Shown here: in pieces, positions 28,550-40,619 of the stretch | Layout: every line of letters begins with the position of its first letter | Numbering within the stretch: the first letter of the stretch is position 1 | Assembly (NCBI GenBank): GCA_016169945.1 | Contig: JADLSH010000218.1 | Span: 62,001-126,000, forward strand | Length of the DNA: 64,000 nucleotides | Direction of reading: 5' to 3' | From: Trachythela sp. YZ-2020 | Taxonomy: Eukaryota > Cnidaria > Anthozoa > Malacalcyonacea > Clavulariidae | Position numbers and translations under genes: made by a program | The notes under the pieces: model-generated | The model's database searches: none | Told to the model about the DNA's origin: nothing | Seen by the model: only the letters and a program-made list of their open reading frames with translations

Positions 28550-28996
28550 TAGCCCGCGTGCAGGCCCACTGATGGAGAGTGGACCTGCACGGAAGACCGG
28601 GTATTTTATGTTTTCCGCGTTCGTACACGAACGCAGCATTCTAATTGGCTGTTTGAAATGCCGTTTGCAATTGCCATTTGAAACGAGCTCTTCGTTTGTC
28701 GTGTTCTTTACCAAATTGAATAATTGATACAAATTTCGTACTTTCCGCCCACAAGCATTGCACACACGATCTGATAAACGTGACGATTTATTTATAACAA
28801 TGCCGATGGAAGCGCAAATCAATGCTAATGTGGTACCACGGCTTCCCTCACGATTTGACGTTTTAAATATATTTTCTGTCGAAATTCGTCCTAACTTGCC
28901 TGTTCCGAATTTAGTTGAGAATAAGCACTTGCAAATTCGGCAAAAGTTATTTAAATCAGACTTGTTTGCTTGCTTTTTTGGAGTTGATATATCCAT
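28544..28996 (-). CDS. ZAD/treble-clef-like zinc-binding protein fragment in the TIR element
   Basis: 150 codons starting MDISTPKKQANKSDLNNFCR. CRIC near residue 19 and VCNACGRKVRNLYQLFNLVK near residue 80 make a C-x2-C ... C-x2-C pair spaced like ZAD-type N-terminal domains. The frame then runs out through the terminal repeat, so the true protein probably spliced to a missing transposase domain. It is likely the captured first exon of an autonomous relative. Confidence 0.5.
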   Translation of the reverse strand: MDISTPKKQANKSDLNNFCRICKCLFSTKFGTGKLGRISTENIFKTSNREGSRGTTLALICASIGIVINKSSRLSDRVCNACGRKVRNLYQLFNLVKNTTNEELVSNGNCKRHFKQPIRMLRSCTNAENIKYPVFRAGPLSISGPARGLF

Positions 28997-29204
28997 TCAT
29001 ACTTTATTTTTATTTTGGATACTCAGAGAAAATCCCGCAATGTTTTCATGCGAATTTGTTTATTTTTTGCTTTGCTGTCATTGGTTATTTTTTGACACTT
29101 GACGCGCGAAGGGGGCGTGTTTAGAAAAGGGGTGTTTTAGATTTTACCCGGTCTTCCGTGCAGGCCCACTATTCCTCTCCATCAGTGGGCCTGCACGCGG
29201 GCTA
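28550..29204. mobile_element. 655-bp TIR element with 9-bp target duplication
   Basis: Inverted termini TAGCCCGCGTGCAGGCCCAC run ~55 bp, through GTGCAGG..GGAAGACCGGGTA. The flanking ATGTCAGAA duplication is exact. A 9-bp duplication is usual for Mutator-like elements. The inside is mostly one minus-strand frame with a zinc-binding domain. Confidence 0.85.
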
Positions 29205-29213
29205 ATGTCAGAA
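29205..29213. repeat. Target-site duplication ATGTCAGAA, right
   Basis: Exact match to 28541-28549. Confidence 0.85.
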
Positions 29214-29429
29214 GCGATCGAGAGACTCTCGAGGAGAATGTCCAAATATATTTTCTTGTTGCTAATAGCTTCATCTGGCTTTGACTTTTGCAAAATTCAA
29301 AAGGAATACGCTCTTGCTGTATGCTGGGCGTCTTTGTGAGAGGTATAGCGAAGCTAGACGTTTACGTTTCGGCGAAATTCATCTCACCGCAATAAATAGT
29401 TGCACGGGTTTGTGATTACTATATTATTA

Positions 29430-30300
29430 TTATTTATTATTATTATTAAATTATTTAAAACGGTGGCCCTTCAGGTAATGCTGCTTTTCAAGGGGCCGTT
29501 TGTAAACTATTTAGATCAATTATATAAAAAAAACACCCAAAAGAACAGTCTATGTACAACAATTTAAATCGTTAGCTAAGTAACGAAAATGTTAAAAAAA
29601 ATACGTATTCCGATACGACTTATTGCATCGATGAGCATTATCAACATTCATTTAGTGCACTGAAGCAGTTGGCAAGTAAGATTTTAAAATGACTAGTTGA
29701 GAATTGCTCGTGGTTGTAGACAAGGTCATTGGATATGTTATTCCAGGCACAAGCTTCACGGTAAGAGAAACTTTTTATCATAAAGTTTTTATTAGGTTTG
29801 CCTAATATTAGTTTGCGCCTGTTGCTCCGCATTTGGTATGCAGTTTATTGTTAAATTGATGGACTTGTTATTAATGTACTCCAGCGCAGCACGACGAATT
29901 AAGCTTTACCGCTTTTCCTTTAAGGTAATCTCTATGAAAACACCTAGTACCCTTCTTGATCGCCGTGGTGCATTGTTATCAGCTATTTGTAGAAATGTTA
30001 TGTTCCATTCGTGTAAGGCTTTGTTGGGGTCTGTATAGTCATCGAAATGCGCAAATGCTTGTTTTAGCTCGTTTTGGAATTTGTCCGCATTAAGTTTATT
30101 GAATTGCCTTGTTTCAATGGTTCGAGGTTTTCCCTTGGGATTCCAACCTTCCTACAGACGTAAAATACTGTACTAAGATCAATAACCCCTGAAACTATTG
30201 TCTTTGAGTCATCAGTTTTACAAATTATTAGGTCAAGTAGTGTTGTGGTTGATTCCGTTATTCTTGTCGGTTTATCTATAAGCTGTTGCAATTGATATGA
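29430..30300 (-). mobile_element. CR1/L2-like LINE fragment, internally deleted
   Basis: Minus strand: LQQLIDKPTRITESTTTLLD (end of the endonuclease domain) near 30290. A frameshifted post-endonuclease stretch follows, then the C-terminal SFSYREACAWNNISNDL near 29770. The 3' region carries the CCCTTCAGG...CAAGGGGCCGTTTG block and a TTA microsatellite at 29430-29450. Reverse transcriptase is missing. Confidence 0.7.
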
Positions 30301-30329
30301 GTTAATGATCCAAGCACATTATATACTAA

Positions 30330-30900
30330 AATTCACCGGTAATTAAATTAAACACACGCCAAATTTGTGGGAGAACGGGTTCGGGGTGAAGACTGAAGTG
30401 AACCAATATTTATACTCTGGTCAACCCAAAGACTCATTCTAGCCTTATGTTTTCATCCCGCGGGGGTATACATGAGACCCGCTAGGAGAGACTAAATGCC
30501 CTAGGGGTAAAAACCCCGATAGAGCCCTGTCATCAAGGTTGCGACCCTCTCCGACATTACCTGAACCAATGGGTGATAATCCCCTTGGACAGTCCTTACG
30601 ATTCGACTGATTATATTTCCATGAAATAATCTGAGTCTATGGGCAATGAAGTTGACCATTTGGAACACTTCAACCCCACAAATACACTGCAAGTGTATTC
30701 CCCATAGACGAATAAACCCATCTCCCACAAAGCTGTAGTCATAGAGAAGACAGCTTTTGCCTGATGATAGTTGACTTCCATTTGAGCATTGCCATCACTC
30801 ATACTACAGCTGAGATATCAGGGAGGCCAGGAAAAACCTGCAGTACAGGAAACCTGGATGGGGCCCAAGACATACAGCAGCTCCCCCACGAAGCTTTTTA
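30330..30900 (-). other. Unassigned GC-richer block with a TATA/initiator on minus
   Basis: More GC-rich than its flanks (GGGAGAACGGGTTCGGGG, CCCGCGGGGGTATACATG). On minus, TATAAATA at 30414-30407 is followed ~25 bases later by CTTCAGTC. It may be a promoter/5' untranslated region of the LINE on its left or an LTR remnant. No protein family recognised. Confidence 0.35.
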
Positions 30901-33840
30901 TCTCACAAATTCATAATTGGAGTGTTGGTAACACGACAAACAGAGCTGACTAACAAGGCATGTTTGTTTTGTTATTTTCTATTTTATTTAACTAGAAATA
31001 CATGCATGCAAAATCCCTCGCCCATTTGAACCAAACAATTTACTCCCCAAAAGTTATTGTAACATGAAGTACTGAGTCGACCAATGTAACCATGGTGACA
31101 CGCAACACTGTATATTTTTTATATTTTAATTTGTACAAAATATTGTTATTTTGTTTTAACTATAAAATTATCAATTGCACAACTAAAAGCCCAACTATAT
31201 AAAATGGGTATGCTATTATGTACTCTTTTAACTTTGATTTACTGCAACATTCAACCTTAGACCTTCACAAAACGTTTCGAAATTTTCATAAAACTTCAAC
31301 TGCTTTTCGAGCAGTATTTTTATACTTCGCACTTGCTTTTGAAATGAAGTTTTTGAGATTTAATATGTTTTTTATTTTTCTATAACGTATTTGAATCAAT
31401 ACTAAAATACTCTTAAGATCAATCAATGTGGTGTTGACCACACAGAATGCTCTACACATTTTCAAATTCACAAACTATACTGCATGCTATAAATCGGCAA
31501 AGCAAGCATGCAAAATAGACACTTGCCCGTTCAAAACGCTCCTTTTTCGGTCTTTCGACTGTTTTTCCTCTTGTTAATTTGTCCTCCAAATAATTTTCAT
31601 TTATCTTGTTTACTTACTTACATAGAAACTTGCTTATAAAATGAGTGCAAAACTATTTTTGAAAAAAGTTTGCAAAAAGGAAGTTTCTCTCGGCTTGAAC
31701 TCGCGCATGCGCATAACTTACAAAACCGTCCTGTCCATGACAAAAAAAAATGGCGGACAACTTTGCATTCCACAATGTTTTCACATACCCGGGTGTAAAT
31801 ATCCGAGCGGAATTAGTACCCTCGCACGGCGCTTCGCGCCGGCTCGGGGATTATTTATTTTTTAATTCATCTGACGTAACAGTCTGGTATATGTAACTCG
31901 GAGCTATACGATAAAAGGTCTCTACATTTGAACAGCAACAGGTTCAGTATACAGAGAATGTGATTCAATAATTGAATTACATACATTATAAACAAGCAAA
32001 CAGATTTGTGTATCATATTATTCATATATAAGGTTTATTTGACCCCCGATTATCCGAGATTTGTTTTCTAAAGTTAACATTAAATTGGCACCAACTGTAT
32101 TTCCCTAAACTGTGATAACCGTGGTGTATGTAGTATATATCGACTCAAGCTTGAACACAACAGTGAAAGCAGTCGCATGCATGTTGAGATTTGCACGAGC
32201 TAATATGAAATATTATCTGAACATAGTCTACAATGTTGGTAGTACTATGTAGTATATAAAGAAATTGCAATCTGAAAATAAAATATAATGAACTGCCACA
32301 TTATTTCCATGATATCCTTTAGTAACTTTGACAACAAGCTTAGCCTTTGACTTAACTGCATATACCAATAGAATCAAGTAGGTTAATATACAGTGGTGGA
32401 CATTTGGTGAAATATTGGGGTACTGACTTAGGTTGCCAACATACAGCCACCATTTTGTTGCTGCAAATCTGAGTTCTTAAAACATTTTGGCCTAAATTAC
32501 ATGAAAATTTTAATTAAATTATAGCCTATCAAGGCTTTCCTGGTTGAAAATCATTGATGTAACTTTCTTACATACAGTTAATCAGCTATAATTCAAAGAC
32601 TTTGACCTTGCTGTCAGTAGAAGTGGTGCCTACCAGGAATTAGATATATTGACAATGAGACAATGCCAGTGCGACATATACTGCTCAAATTGGACATACC
32701 GTCCTGTTTAATAACCCAAATTATATAATTATAATGGCAAGATGGCAATAATCCTGAACAACTAATAGACGTTCACGTGAACATACGCCAACGCACGCTC
32801 GGGTGCACGTGTCCTAATTCCGAACCAAATTTTGACAACTGAACACTGAACTATATTTTATCGTAGTATTTAATATTCATTAACAAAATACGTGTTGCCG
32901 ATTTAACGATAATGGTATTCTTTTGTATAGCCGTAAAATTTTACGGTAAATACAAATATTTTCAGGCCCCGAGGCAAGGATTAAACTTTGACATCAATAT
33001 AACAATAGGATATATTACAGAGATATATCATGTTATAATTTATACATATATGGTACCAGAATACTATGATATCGAATGGCAATTGAGAGATATACTAAAA
33101 TTGGTTGAAAAGAAATATACCATTCGTTTGAGTCAGTTGCTGGCAATGCTTACGACGCCCCGCATGGGCCACATGCGAGGCAACCATTGTGTTATATTCA
33201 GCACGTCGTGTTCGTCGGATCTGTGGACTGGTTGGCGTCTGTCCGTACTATCTTTATAGCGGAATTGAGCTGGCATATTTCTTGGACCATGGGAGGAATA
33301 ATACCACAACTGTCATGCTTGCTCTGCATCAGTGAGTTCTGATTGTAGATATAAAACCACGTCGTTATTCGCCATGCTGCCCGTCGTTCGCATTAATCTT
33401 GTTGGGTCTAGTTCTTGTGCCAAAGGAGGTCTCGCATCGACATATTTAGCATTCGAATCGCCTAAGTTCTCGCACCGTCCATAACACCGTCCAAAGCACT
33501 TCGCATATTATGTAAATATTTATTCTTGCAGAATTTCGTGTTTATTCAGTTGAAACATTCGGCAAAGTGACACGCTTGACGTTATATAGCGCGCTTTACC
33601 TATGGTCATTGAAATATGATTGGCAATAGAGTCATTCGATTGGCTGAGCAAATTGCATTCGTATTGCACGTGTCCGGACATACTTTGAACTTTGATCAGA
33701 GATATTTTCTTGTGAATTTAGTGGGTGTTGACAGGCTTTTCACACTTGTTGTATAGTAAAACAAACCTCAAGTTAATGTGTTGTCTCATTAACTTAAATT
33801 TATACATTGTGATCTATAAATTGGCTTTTAATATTTCAGC
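30901..33840. other. No supported gene
   Basis: AT-rich. Frames at 31641-31865 and 32912-33259 lack motifs and splice context. A small GGCGCTTCGCGCC hairpin lies near 31830. Confidence 0.45.
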
Positions 33841-33849
33841 AAACCTTCT

Positions 33850-34312
33850 GACGGTACTGCCTTTTTTTTTCTTAGGCAGAAAATCTATATTGAAATTGCC
33901 TGTTATGATAATTTCTTTATTCTCATTATCAATATTTTGGAGAAACGATTCAAAGTGGTTAATAATTTCTGTGTTTGACGTTGGCGGGCGGTACCATGTT
34001 GATATTATTATCGGTTTGGCATTTGGCTTTTTAATTTCAAGACAAATTGCCTCGACGTTTTCTGAGATTACATTACGTATATAGATGGCTACTCCCCCGC
34101 CGTTTCTATTTCTGTCACGTCTAATTAGGTCGTAACCCTGTAATTCTACTTCCGAGTTTCTGATTGTTTGGCGATCAAGTCTTGTTTCATTGATGCATAA
34201 TAAATCAAAAGGTGTTTTAGCAATGAAGATTCTGAGTTCTTCAATGTGTTTTATTAGGCTAGTAATATTTAGCTTCCCAATAGAAAAACCTTTCAGTTTC
34301 GGATAAATGTTG
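33850..34312 (-). mobile_element. LINE endonuclease-domain fragment without a start codon
   Basis: A ~150-codon open frame on minus contains LLCINETRLDRQ (catalytic Glu region), GGGVAIYIRN, IIISTWYRPPTSNTE and EIIITGNFNIDFL, the APE-type endonuclease motifs of CR1/L2 LINEs in order. A homopolymer (plus-strand T9) near 33865 marks where the frame becomes unclear. The 119-residue plus-strand frame over it is a shadow. Confidence 0.8.
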
Positions 34313-34461
34313 TCTGCTTATTGAAATTATTCTCATTTTGGATTCAAATTTAAGAATTTAATAAGATGGCGTAACCCATGGACAACTTATCACGTCTAAG
34401 TAAATTTAAAGAAATTTCAAATCGCGATATAAAAACGAAATTTGGTACGAAACGGTAAGTT

Positions 34462-35165
34462 TGTAGACTTATTGTTATTATTAGTTTATTAAAATCCATT
34501 CTTCAGTTACAAAAACTGAATTACATGGAGCAAGAATATTTAGACTAATATTTAAAGGTTTAAAAATACATTACTGAAGTTAAATTATACTATAAAATTA
34601 TTATACTCTAACCAAAACAACTATTTAACTATTATAAATAATTATGTATTCATCAAAACCTAACTATAGGCCTATATTTAATGGTAACGACTGAGTTCTT
34701 AAGACGTTCGGACATTATCAGTTAAAGTTCCGGATTATTATTGCACAGATCATAATTATGAGTTCGGTCTGGTAGGGCGGATTTAACTGTGGCAGTTAAG
34801 GGGTACCCGGTTGTGTGGTACATCTTGGTCTCGAAGTGAGTTAATCGATCTCTAACATGCTTCAATGCTTCATATCTTCTTGTATACTCTGTAATTTAAT
34901 GGTACTTTTCTGCAATACTTCTTCGTAAGATAAAGTGGGATACGCAAGTTTTAAAGCTCTCTTTTTTACCGCTCGATAAGTTCTGATGTTTCTGGAAGAG
35001 CTGACCAAAATTTAACTGGCAATGCTGAACGCATTAACTGGCAATGCTGAACGTTTCACAAATGGGCTGCCATCATTTGGGCAAATGGTCGAAAATTCGA
35101 AGGAATGTGATTTCGACCACTCTTTTTTCATCGGATCGTATTGAGCCATTGTTGATCGCTGAGAT
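34462..35165 (-). mobile_element. Decayed LINE 3' region
   Basis: On minus, LKLAYPTLSYEEVLQKSTIK and frameshifted downstream pieces resemble the last part of a non-LTR polyprotein. The element ends in TTATTATTA at ~34465. AACTGGCAATGCTGAACG is tandemly duplicated at ~35015-35053. Assignment is tentative. Confidence 0.4.
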
Positions 35166-35299
35166 ATAAAAAAGATGTCGTTTGACAACTAAAAGTATTG
35201 TCTTTATTTGTGTGAAAAAGGTTAATCTATAAACTAAATATTATGCGCGCGATAGCGTGCCAAAGTTGGATTACTTTTTTTATACACCCTGTATATTTT

Positions 35300-35520
35300 A
35301 GACAATATCTTAATCTTGAGGTGTGACAATTCGTCTTATTCAAAACATCTTCATACCACAAACGATGAAATCATAACTTACAAATGTCTTAATGGACTTG
35401 CTCTTATCTATGCTCGAGATTTTGTTGACCGTATGGCAATGACGTCGCTAACTTTGAATTTAATTAGAAACATCAATGGTACCCTTGCTATTCCATTACC
35501 GTGAACGAACTTTCTTCAGA
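35300..35520 (+). mobile_element. LINE C-terminal remnant
   Basis: EIITYKCLNGLALIYARDFV matches the conserved thumb/C-terminal segment (K-C-L-N-G-L-A-P-x-Y) of CR1/L2 polyproteins. A mariner-like terminus TACACCCTGTATA at 35284-35296 abuts it. Confidence 0.55.
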
Positions 35521-36555
35521 ATAGTTTTAGTTAGTTTGAGTCAACTTTTGTAAACGAACTGTGACATGAATTTCTATCTATTTTTATTTTTTGCTTTCCC
35601 AGCTTTTGCTTTCCCCTACACGATATTAACTCAGTCAGATAAACGTACACATACAACTGTCATAGTCACCGCAACAGCTTGCGCCAATTACTGCGGTCCC
35701 TATAAGTTTACACTTTACAAATATATTAACATATTGACAGACAAACTGACATGCATACTGGGAAACGTCATTGAGGATATTAACTCTCGAGCTTTGTTGC
35801 ATTTCATGCATATCGTCATTTACTAGCACAAACTAGTATACATGCATATAGTACTCAAAGGTCTTTTTTGAAATCCATAAAATGATTTGTATATTAGTTA
35901 GATGCATATGAATTGCAATGTAGAACAGTTTATTATACATATTAATATTTACTATACAGTTTGTTATACATTGTTTTCCCAATCAAAACACAACAGCGTA
36001 TCAAATATAATGGTAAGTGGTGCACAGGTATTTGGGCATCTGTCCCAATACATTTGAAAATGATTGTAAATATATGTGATATATAAGTAGATGATATAAT
36101 TATATAGGTGCATTTTCAAGTATTTTCGCCTCGATTTCAGGTCCCCTTAGTGAGCTGAAATATACAGGAGGCGATTTGAAACCTGTGACCATTCTAGCTT
36201 TTACTCCCGTATACCCTATATGCTATCGAATTTTCTTGACGTTTTGGACATTAACTATACTCTAACATTTTCCTGATTTCATCAAGCATTTCACTTTCAA
36301 AAACTTACAAAAAAATCGCCGACGTTTCCGAATCGTGTCTGGTGTATATGTGGGATTTCACCGAGAATATTGGTAATCCACAAAAACCTGAAATCGGTGC
36401 GAAGTAGAAGTAACAATATATTTGACTTGAAGAATGAGGCGAAGATAACATTTCGCATTGCTAAGTGCATCTAATTCGTTAGTCAGCGAACTTTTAAGAT
36501 TGGACCTGCATATGTTCTAGGAAATATTTGAAATAGAGATTTCCTGCAACAAAAA
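35521..36555. other. No supported gene
   Basis: One 86-codon frame at 35566-35826 starts with a signal-peptide-like run (YLFLFFAFPAFAF), but nothing else supports it. The rest is AT-rich. Confidence 0.4.
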
Positions 36556-36560
36556 TCATT

Positions 36561-39500
36561 TCACCAATCTTCATTTTGTGCAAATTTTGTGATAAATACG
36601 CGAAGTTTACGGCGGTCTTCATCATGGAACTGCGCCCAAAAAAATTTCTTCTTCCATCCCTCAACAATAGTACTACTGACGCCACACTCTCGCACGATGT
36701 TGTACAGTTGAGAATAACATTTTAATTTCCTGTCAAGGATAGCATCAATAGTTAAGCTGCGATCGCAAATACTAAACATTGGTCCCTCAGAATTTGAATG
36801 CCACTCTTCGTCAGCTGCTAGTATCTTTACCAGAAAGCGTTCTCCAAATTTTGGCACGTCGGCAAATGTTGGACCCTTTGGCGCAAGTCCAGGGTGTTGA
36901 GGGGATAAATATGGGAAAACCTAGCATGTTCTAGATTGATCAAACTATTATACGGAGAAATGTTAATAGGAACTGTAGATTTTTCCATAATGGAGCGACA
37001 TTCTTTCTTATGTTTTTTCCAATCGTGCTTTTGGCATTCTTTGTTGCAATAGGTAGTAACAAAACATTTCGCACAATTTAAAGAGCATTTCTGATGACAA
37101 TAAGAACAGAAATCAGCATAAACTTCATTCTTGTCACTCTTGACATCTCTTGATGCAACTGAAATATCTTGGTCTTCATTATTGTAACAGTTGTTCTCAC
37201 TGCATTTTGCTTTAATGAAATATTTAGTGTTTTGTTGGTAACTCATCCACCCTTTAAGTGCATTCTCAGTGCAAGAAACGCTTGTGTCCGATGGCGTATC
37301 TTCAAGCATCATTTCGCAATAAATTCCATGCCCACGATTGTCAAAAATCTCATTGAATTCAACAATTGATGGAGACATTCCTTCCCGTGTATCTACCGGG
37401 ACCACTTGAACACCCCCAGACCTATTACCATATATCTTGTTGCAAGAAACAGTGCAACGGCTATTACAAATCGTAGCAATACCCATCCATCCATTCTCAA
37501 AGATCTTACTGTTAGAAACGGAAGCGGAAGATCCTTCCGCAAGATAAACACCATGGCGGTTATTCTGGTAGATACGGCAATTCTCTACACTTATGTTAGA
37601 GGTATATTTCCCTACAGAAACACCACTCCTTTTGTTATCAAAAATTTCACAATTTGTAATGTTACAAACCACGGGAGCATTGGCGATGTAAATTCCAAAG
37701 TCATTACCATGTAATTTACTTTCTTTTATTTCTAAACGTCCACCTGTAGAAACATGAATCCCTGAATACTCACCACCTGAGAATACACACTTCTCAACAT
37801 CAGTTTTACCCTTCACAGTCAAACCAGGACTTTTGCAAGTTTCAAAGGAACAGTCTTTAAATGTGTCACTACCCAAAGAATGAAAGGTGTGTTCACCCTC
37901 TTCTAAACTACTAGTAAAAGAACAATTTAACCAAGTTGTAATCGAATCTGGCTGGCTTTCCCAATTTCCTGTAGAGAAAACAAAGGATACATTTGCAGCC
38001 ATAAAATGTCGTCCAGAAATGCTAACCCATTCGTTAAACCGTACTACCACACTCGATTTTGAGTTGTCAACCCCTAGCAAAATACAATTGTCAATTAACA
38101 ATCCGAAAAAGAAGAATCCTCTAAATATGAAGAACGGTGATTTATATGGGTAATGACCTACATTCACAAGATAATCGCCAGGTTCTATCATAATTATCAT
38201 ACCAGGGCTTTCAAAAACAGCTTGAGAATCACAAGCTGCTTTGAAAAGAAAATCGGTAAGAAGAGAGGAACAGTCACAAATATATATTCGCTTCTCTAAT
38301 GCAGAAAACGTGTCTTTAAACGGTTGATATTCGCAAAATATATTTCGATTATGATAAAACGCAAGAGCGGCAAAACTGCTTGCCTCCCAAATCTCATTTA
38401 ACCCATGTAAAGCCAATGCTTTTATGGCAAAACCTAACCAAGAGTTTGGGCGTTGTAAAATGTAGCTTTCTGAATCAGCAAGAGCATTTTCATATTGCTG
38501 CAAATTTATATAAGCCAGTGCTCTGTCGTAAAGGAGTTTTGGATCAAATGCACTTATTTCTGCCATTGCAGAAGAGTACATCTCGACAGCTTTTTGAAAA
38601 TTACTATTTTCAAAAAAGCTATTGCCTTGCGCGTGCATTTGCTCTATTTTAGATTTCGACTCCATTTTCATATGCTTATCAAAAGATCTCGAATCAGCAG
38701 CCTCGGAAGGTGTCATACAAGAATAGAAGATATATCGTCGTATTGTTTCCGGAAGAGGCACTTCATGGGGAAACATTGCTGCCAACTCGCATTTGCTGAA
38801 AGGCATATTACCTAAATTAAGGATTTTATGGGTAAAGTCAACAACTTGGCTCGCCTCTTTAGTTTTGCTACTTATATTAAAATCAAGAGCACATTCATAA
38901 ACTATTCTGGCTGTTTCTGGCATAAGGATTCTCTTATCTAAAGCTTGGAATGAAGTTATAATGGAGAGAACTGCTTGTGCGTGCAGACACAACCTTCGCC
39001 AGGAATAGAAACGAGATGGATCAGTTGCCAGATTAGAAGCTCTCTCTTGATGTATGTTGACATCACTGGCTAATAATTCGTCAGGTGAAGGGCATTTTGC
39101 AAAAGCATAAGACAGCATACTTATTGCATCTACCAAAGACAAGACCTCCTCCTCATCACATTTAAGCTTTTCTCGAATGACCTCTTGAACCAGACGATGA
39201 ACAGTAAGAGAAGAACTCTTATTTTTCTTGAATAAAGAAAATTCAGTAAGCAACGTTAAGATATGTGGTGAGCCTAGTGGGGTGTCAACGTAGTCTCGGT
39301 AACCATCGTCTTTAATCAGAGGTTTTCCAGGATTAATGAGATCTTGCTGGATTTCAGTGGGATTGAAAAAGGCACAAGCATGTAGAAATCTAACAGCATA
39401 GTTGCCGTTCTTACTTCGCTTGATATAGTCAACGTTTAATAGCCATGTAGTGCGAACTGCCAATCGTTCTGATGATTCGTACAGGGACGCAGAACTTGCA

Positions 39501-40405
39501 TCTTGTTCATCTAACAATTCAAGAGAATAGTTCTTGTACTGTTCTAAATACATGGACAGACTGCAGGAAAGATGACTTATGTACGCGCATGCTTGTTCCA
39601 ATGCAAGCGGTAGTCCACCAAGGGTTTCAACCAGGCTATAAGCTTCAGCAGACGCTTCTTCGTCGAAAACTTGGCCCGTCCTTTTAAACACGAAGAGTTT
39701 TCCATCTTCTTCGTTAAAAACCTCAAGCTGAAGACACTGGGATTCTTTGAAACCTTGGATAGTTTTACTCATTACTTTAGGCTTCCGTCTTGTAGTTATC
39801 AGAATATGACCAAACCCTTGTACTCTACGTTTCCACGGGCCAGATAACATCATTCTAATTTGGGGACAAAGCTTGTATTCGTCCATGTCGTCCAGGACAA
39901 GTATCCAAGGTTTTTTAATTTTGGAAATTGCTTCTAAGGTTTTAGCAAGAGTTCTACCAGGTGTTGCTTCAAGTAATGTTCCAAAGTACACTGCATGCTC
40001 ATCTACGGAGTTAGCAAACGTTGCTTCATCTTTGCCAGAGAACCAGAATACTCCTCCGTCATAATCATCTTTCCATCGATGTGCATATTCCGCAGCAAGG
40101 CTCGTCTTACCAGTTCCTCCTAACCCGCAGACGGACGCAATTTGAACCTTGGGTTTGTTGATATCATCGGTGACATGAAGAAGACTGTGAAGATTGCCTA
40201 GTTCAGATTCTCGGCCAGAGAACCACTCTGTTCTGTCAGGCAACATAAAGAGATAAGGAAATTCTTGATTTCCGATAGCTAACCTAGCAACTTGGTTTTC
40301 TAAAGCTTCCAATTGTTGTGCCATCGCTGCTTGAGTTTTCCCGAGATTTTGGATTTCCTTGTTGAAGGATTGTTCAATAGACTGTAACCTCTGCTTTAAT
40401 TGTAT
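36561..40405 (-). CDS. Exon 3 of an NLR-like gene: NB-ARC, TPR, beta-helix, MYND
   Basis: The exon begins after acceptor TTCTTTACAG. A 27-codon coiled-coil start (LKQRLQSIEQSFNKE) leads in frame into ATG 40324. Numbering from that Met: P-loop GLGGTGKTS at 67-75, Walker B ILVLDDM at 141-147, ILITTRR at 174-180, GLPLALEQA at 237-245. Winged-helix-like region ~280-400, TPR-type helices ~560-660. Repeated right-handed beta-helix coils (SGIHVSTGG, FGIYIANAP, HGVYLAEGS) ~820-1010. MYND finger with CSYC...C..C...YC...C...H...C ~1073-1109. The long frame stops at 36827, but the frame from ~36895 to 36561 continues the protein (FGERFLVKI...FAQNEDW). One base is therefore missing or extra near 36895-36905: a real frameshift or an assembly error. 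Confidence 0.85.
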
Positions 40406-40619
40406 CTGTAAAGAATAAAAGCAATAAGAATATTTATATCAACGGTTATATACAAGCTGTCGACAAAGTTTATTAAAATAATGGTAATCGTACTTCAAAA
40501 AGGTTAAATGCATTTAATAATTTAGAAATCCACTTGAGACTCATCTATATACACATGTGACTTTCATTGTGTCTTGACGATCAGAAATTTAATAATTTAT
40601 ATTACCATGAAAAACTTAG

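Noticed and set aside
31830..31850. GGCGCTTCGCGCC hairpin as a terminator
   Set aside because: Bacterial-type terminators are not expected here; a short GC palindrome of unknown origin, probably part of a repeat.
33725..34084. 119-codon plus-strand frame
   Set aside because: Antisense shadow of a LINE endonuclease frame with clear motifs on minus.
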